Positions 61,925-64,000 of a stretch of 64,000 bases of DNA are shown piece after piece. Every line of letters starts with the position of its first letter. Position 1 is the first letter of the stretch. Position numbers and translations under genes: made by a program. The notes beneath the pieces were generated by a model. It had not been told where the DNA came from, made no database searches, and saw nothing but the letters and a program-made list of their open reading frames with translations. Source of the DNA: Enterobacter asburiae (GTDB taxonomy: Bacteria > Pseudomonadota > Gammaproteobacteria > Enterobacterales > Enterobacteriaceae); the NCBI RefSeq assembly GCF_024599655.1, contig NZ_CP102247.1:2108001-2172000 (forward strand), written 5' to 3'.

Positions 61925-63520
61925 TTACCCTCTTGCCGCAAGTGCGGTAACGCGATCGTAAGCTGCACCGGAGCGCAGTACATCCAGAACTTTTTGAACG
62001 TTGGCCTTCAGGTCTTCCTCACCGTGCAAGCGCATCAGCATGGCGACGTTGGCAGCAACGGCGGCCTCATGAGCGACCTCTCCCTTACCTTGTAATAAGC
62101 GCGTCAGAATGTCACGGTTTTCTTCCGGCGTACCGCCAGCCAGCGCCTCCTGGTGATACGGCGCGAGGCCGAAGTCGGCAGCGTCAAGCTGATAGCTCAG
62201 GATTTCACCGTCGCGCAGTTCGGCCACCAGCGTCGGGGCATGAAGAGAAACCTCATCCATACCGCCGCTATGCACCACGGCGGCACGTTGGTAACCCAGC
62301 ACGCGCAGCGTCTCGGCAATCGGCAGAACCAGTTCCGGGCTATAGACACCAATCAGCGCCAGCGGTGGATGCGCCGGGTTGATCAGCGGGCCGAGCACGT
62401 TAAACAGCGTGCGGGTTTTAAGCTGCTGACGAACCGGCATCGCGTGGCGGAAACCGGTGTGATACTTCGGCGCAAACAGGAAGCAGACGCCCAGGTCATC
62501 CAGCGCTTCACGGGAACGCTCGGCGTTCATATCGAGATTAATACCGAATGCGGCGAGCAAATCGGAAGAACCTGACCGGCTGGAAACGCTGCGGTTACCG
62601 TGTTTTGCGACCTTCAAACCACACGCCGCCGCCACGAAGGCGCTGGCGGTGGAGATATTGATGCTGTTACTGCCGTCTCCCCCGGTGCCGACAATATCGG
62701 CAAACTGATAGTCCGGGCGCGGGAACGGGGCGGCATTTTCCAGCAGGGCCGTAGCGGCACCGGCGATCTCCTGCGGGCTTTCGCCGCGCACTTTCATGCT
62801 CACCAGCGCGGCCGCCAGCTGTTCAGGCTTCAGCTCACCGCGAACCACGGCGGAGAAGAGCTGGTGGCTCTCCTGCTGGCTCAGGGTCTGCGCCTGGTAC
62901 AGTTTTTCCAGAATCGGCTGCAGGGTATTGGTCTGCTCCAGCTTCTGTAACGCCCAGTCGAGCGTCTGCTCCAGCAGGCGGGCGCCGTGGGAGGTCAGGA
63001 TAGATTCCGGGTGGAACTGCAGGCCGCAGACGCGGTCCGCATCGTGGCGCACCGCCATCACCATGCCTTCAAACGAGGCGTTGATGGTCAGCCCAGCTGG
63101 AATATTGCTGCCAACCAGCGAGTGATAGCGCGCGACCGGGAGCGGGTTCGGCAGCCCGGCAAACATTGCCTGGCCGTCATGTTCAATGCTGGACGCTTTA
63201 CCGTGCAGGATCTCGCCCGCCTGGCCAACGTAGCCGCCATAGGCTTCAACGATCGCCTGATGACCGAGGCAGATGCCGATAATCGGCAGCTTGCCGCGCA
63301 TACGGGTCAGCAGCTCCGGCATACAGCCCGCTTCGCTCGGTGCGCCTGGCCCCGGAGAGAGCATCAGCACCGGGTTTTGCATGGTGGCCAGACGGTCAAT
63401 CAGGGTCTGCGCCGGTACGTGGTTGCGATAGATAACGACGTTATGGCCATTCGCACGCAGCTGATCTGCCAGGTTATAGGTAAAGGAGTCGATATTATCG
63501 AGCAGCAGAATGTCAGCCAT
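61925..63520 (-). CDS. trpD: Bifunctional anthranilate synthase glutaminase / anthranilate phosphoribosyltransferase TrpD (TrpGD)
   Basis: 531 residues. N-terminal class I glutaminase (about 1-195): catalytic Cys in GICLGHQAIVEAYGG, and the His-Glu pair in LQFHPESILTSHG. C-terminal phosphoribosyltransferase (about 200-531): GTGGDGSNSINISTASA, KHGNRSVSSRSGSSDLL. The TrpG part works with TrpE. Start overlaps the trpE stop as TGATG. Confidence 0.98.
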   Translation of the reverse strand: MADILLLDNIDSFTYNLADQLRANGHNVVIYRNHVPAQTLIDRLATMQNPVLMLSPGPGAPSEAGCMPELLTRMRGKLPIIGICLGHQAIVEAYGGYVGQAGEILHGKASSIEHDGQAMFAGLPNPLPVARYHSLVGSNIPAGLTINASFEGMVMAVRHDADRVCGLQFHPESILTSHGARLLEQTLDWALQKLEQTNTLQPILEKLYQAQTLSQQESHQLFSAVVRGELKPEQLAAALVSMKVRGESPQEIAGAATALLENAAPFPRPDYQFADIVGTGGDGSNSINISTASAFVAAACGLKVAKHGNRSVSSRSGSSDLLAAFGINLDMNAERSREALDDLGVCFLFAPKYHTGFRHAMPVRQQLKTRTLFNVLGPLINPAHPPLALIGVYSPELVLPIAETLRVLGYQRAAVVHSGGMDEVSLHAPTLVAELRDGEILSYQLDAADFGLAPYHQEALAGGTPEENRDILTRLLQGKGEVAHEAAVAANVAMLMRLHGEEDLKANVQKVLDVLRSGAAYDRVTALAARG

Positions 63521-64000
63521 CAGAAAATCTCCTGTGCATGGTGTGCGGTAGCAATGGCGCGAAGGACCGCACGGGCTTTACTGCGCGTTTCGTCAGCTTC
63601 AGACTGCGGAACAGAATCAAGGACAATCCCGGCACCCGCCTGGACGGTGGCAATACCGTCTTCAACATAGGCGGAGCGGATCACGATGCAGGTATCCAGG
63701 TCACCGTGGGCCGTGAAGTAACCCACCGCGCCGCCGTAGCTGCCGCGACGGCGTCCTTCAGCGGCGGCAATCAGCTGCATAGCGCGCACTTTCGGCGCGC
63801 CGCTCAGGGTGCCCATGTTCATGCAGGCGCGGTAGGCGTGCAGCACGTCGAGGTCATGGCGCAGCTCGCCGACCACGCGGGAGACCAGGTGCATCACGAA
63901 CGAATAGCGGTCGACTTTAGTCAGGTCAGCCACGTAGCGGCTGCCGGGGGTGCAAATGCGTGCCAGATCGTTACGCGCCAGGTCAACCAGCATCAGGTGC
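63520..64000 (-). CDS. trpE: Anthranilate synthase component I TrpE (C-terminal part; cut by the window edge)
   Basis: About 160 C-terminal residues of an expected ~520. They belong to the chorismate-binding domain: ARNDLARICTPGSRYVADL, MNMGTLSGAPKVRAMQLI and GYFTAHGDLDTCIVIRSAY (catalytic core), ending AHHAQEIF. The N-terminus with the Trp feedback site, and the leader attenuator, lie to the right of the window. Confidence 0.97.
   Translation of the reverse strand, partial: HLMLVDLARNDLARICTPGSRYVADLTKVDRYSFVMHLVSRVVGELRHDLDVLHAYRACMNMGTLSGAPKVRAMQLIAAAEGRRRGSYGGAVGYFTAHGDLDTCIVIRSAYVEDGIATVQAGAGIVLDSVPQSEADETRSKARAVLRAIATAHHAQEIF

Overview
The window is a chromosomal segment of a gammaproteobacterium of the family Enterobacteriaceae. 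Codon use, protein sequences and gene order are very close to Escherichia coli at about 27-28 min (chaABC, ychN, ychO, narLXK, narGHJI, tyrosine tRNA pair, purU, ychJ, rssAB, galU, hns, tdk, adhE, ychE, oppABCDF, yciU, cls, yciY, yciI, tonB, yciA, yciB, yciC, ompW, trpABCDE). An assimilatory nitrate (nas) operon and other non-E. coli insertions in this backbone point to Enterobacter or a close relative (Klebsiella, Lelliottia, Kosakonia). Genus is inferred from memory of protein sequences and was not searched. No phage, insertion sequence, CRISPR array or plasmid gene is visible.

Layout. Bases 1-2.2 kb carry chaA (cut by the left edge), chaB and chaC. 2.2-4.9 kb carry a DUF1883-type small protein with an FNR-like promoter, a chemoreceptor with a flagellar-type promoter, and ychN. 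4.9-15.8 kb are the nitrate assimilation block: nasR, a sigma-54/NtrC-type control region with an ANTAR-type leader and attenuator, an ABC transporter (nasFED), one long reading frame joining NasC and NasB, and nasA. 15.8-28.4 kb hold ychO and the respiratory nitrate block (narXL, narK, narGHJI), with FNR and NarL sites in front of narK and narG. 28.4-30.4 kb hold a DMT exporter, its divergent Lrp-family regulator, a REP element, a structured RNA and two tRNA-Tyr genes.

30.4-40.7 kb contain purU, ychJ, rssA-rssB (sigma-S turnover), galU, hns, tdk, adhE with a long structured leader, and ychE. 40.7-47.1 kb are the oligopeptide permease operon behind a 730-base leader. 47.1-52.3 kb contain a voltage-gated-type potassium channel with a zinc ribbon, yciU, clsA, the 57-residue yciY, leuE, and a MarR-GNAT fusion gene behind a 39-base palindrome. 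52.4-58.4 kb contain tonB, yciA, yciB, yciC, a YkgJ-family protein, ompW, an unrecognised exported protein and yedE-yedF. The window ends inside the trp operon (trpA to trpE on the minus strand).

Working together: nitrate taken up by NasFED is reduced by NasA and then by NasB to ammonium when ammonium is scarce. The same nitrate is respired by NarGHI under NarXL/FNR control when oxygen is absent, with NarK exchanging nitrate and nitrite. The anaerobic theme continues with adhE and with FNR-like promoters at ompW and the DUF1883 gene. I see no clearly new multi-gene system. The most unusual items are the NasC-NasB fused frame, the palindrome over the MarR-GNAT promoter, the structured RNA behind the tyrosine tRNAs, the long inverted repeat in the adhE leader and the FNR-like promoter of the DUF1883 gene.
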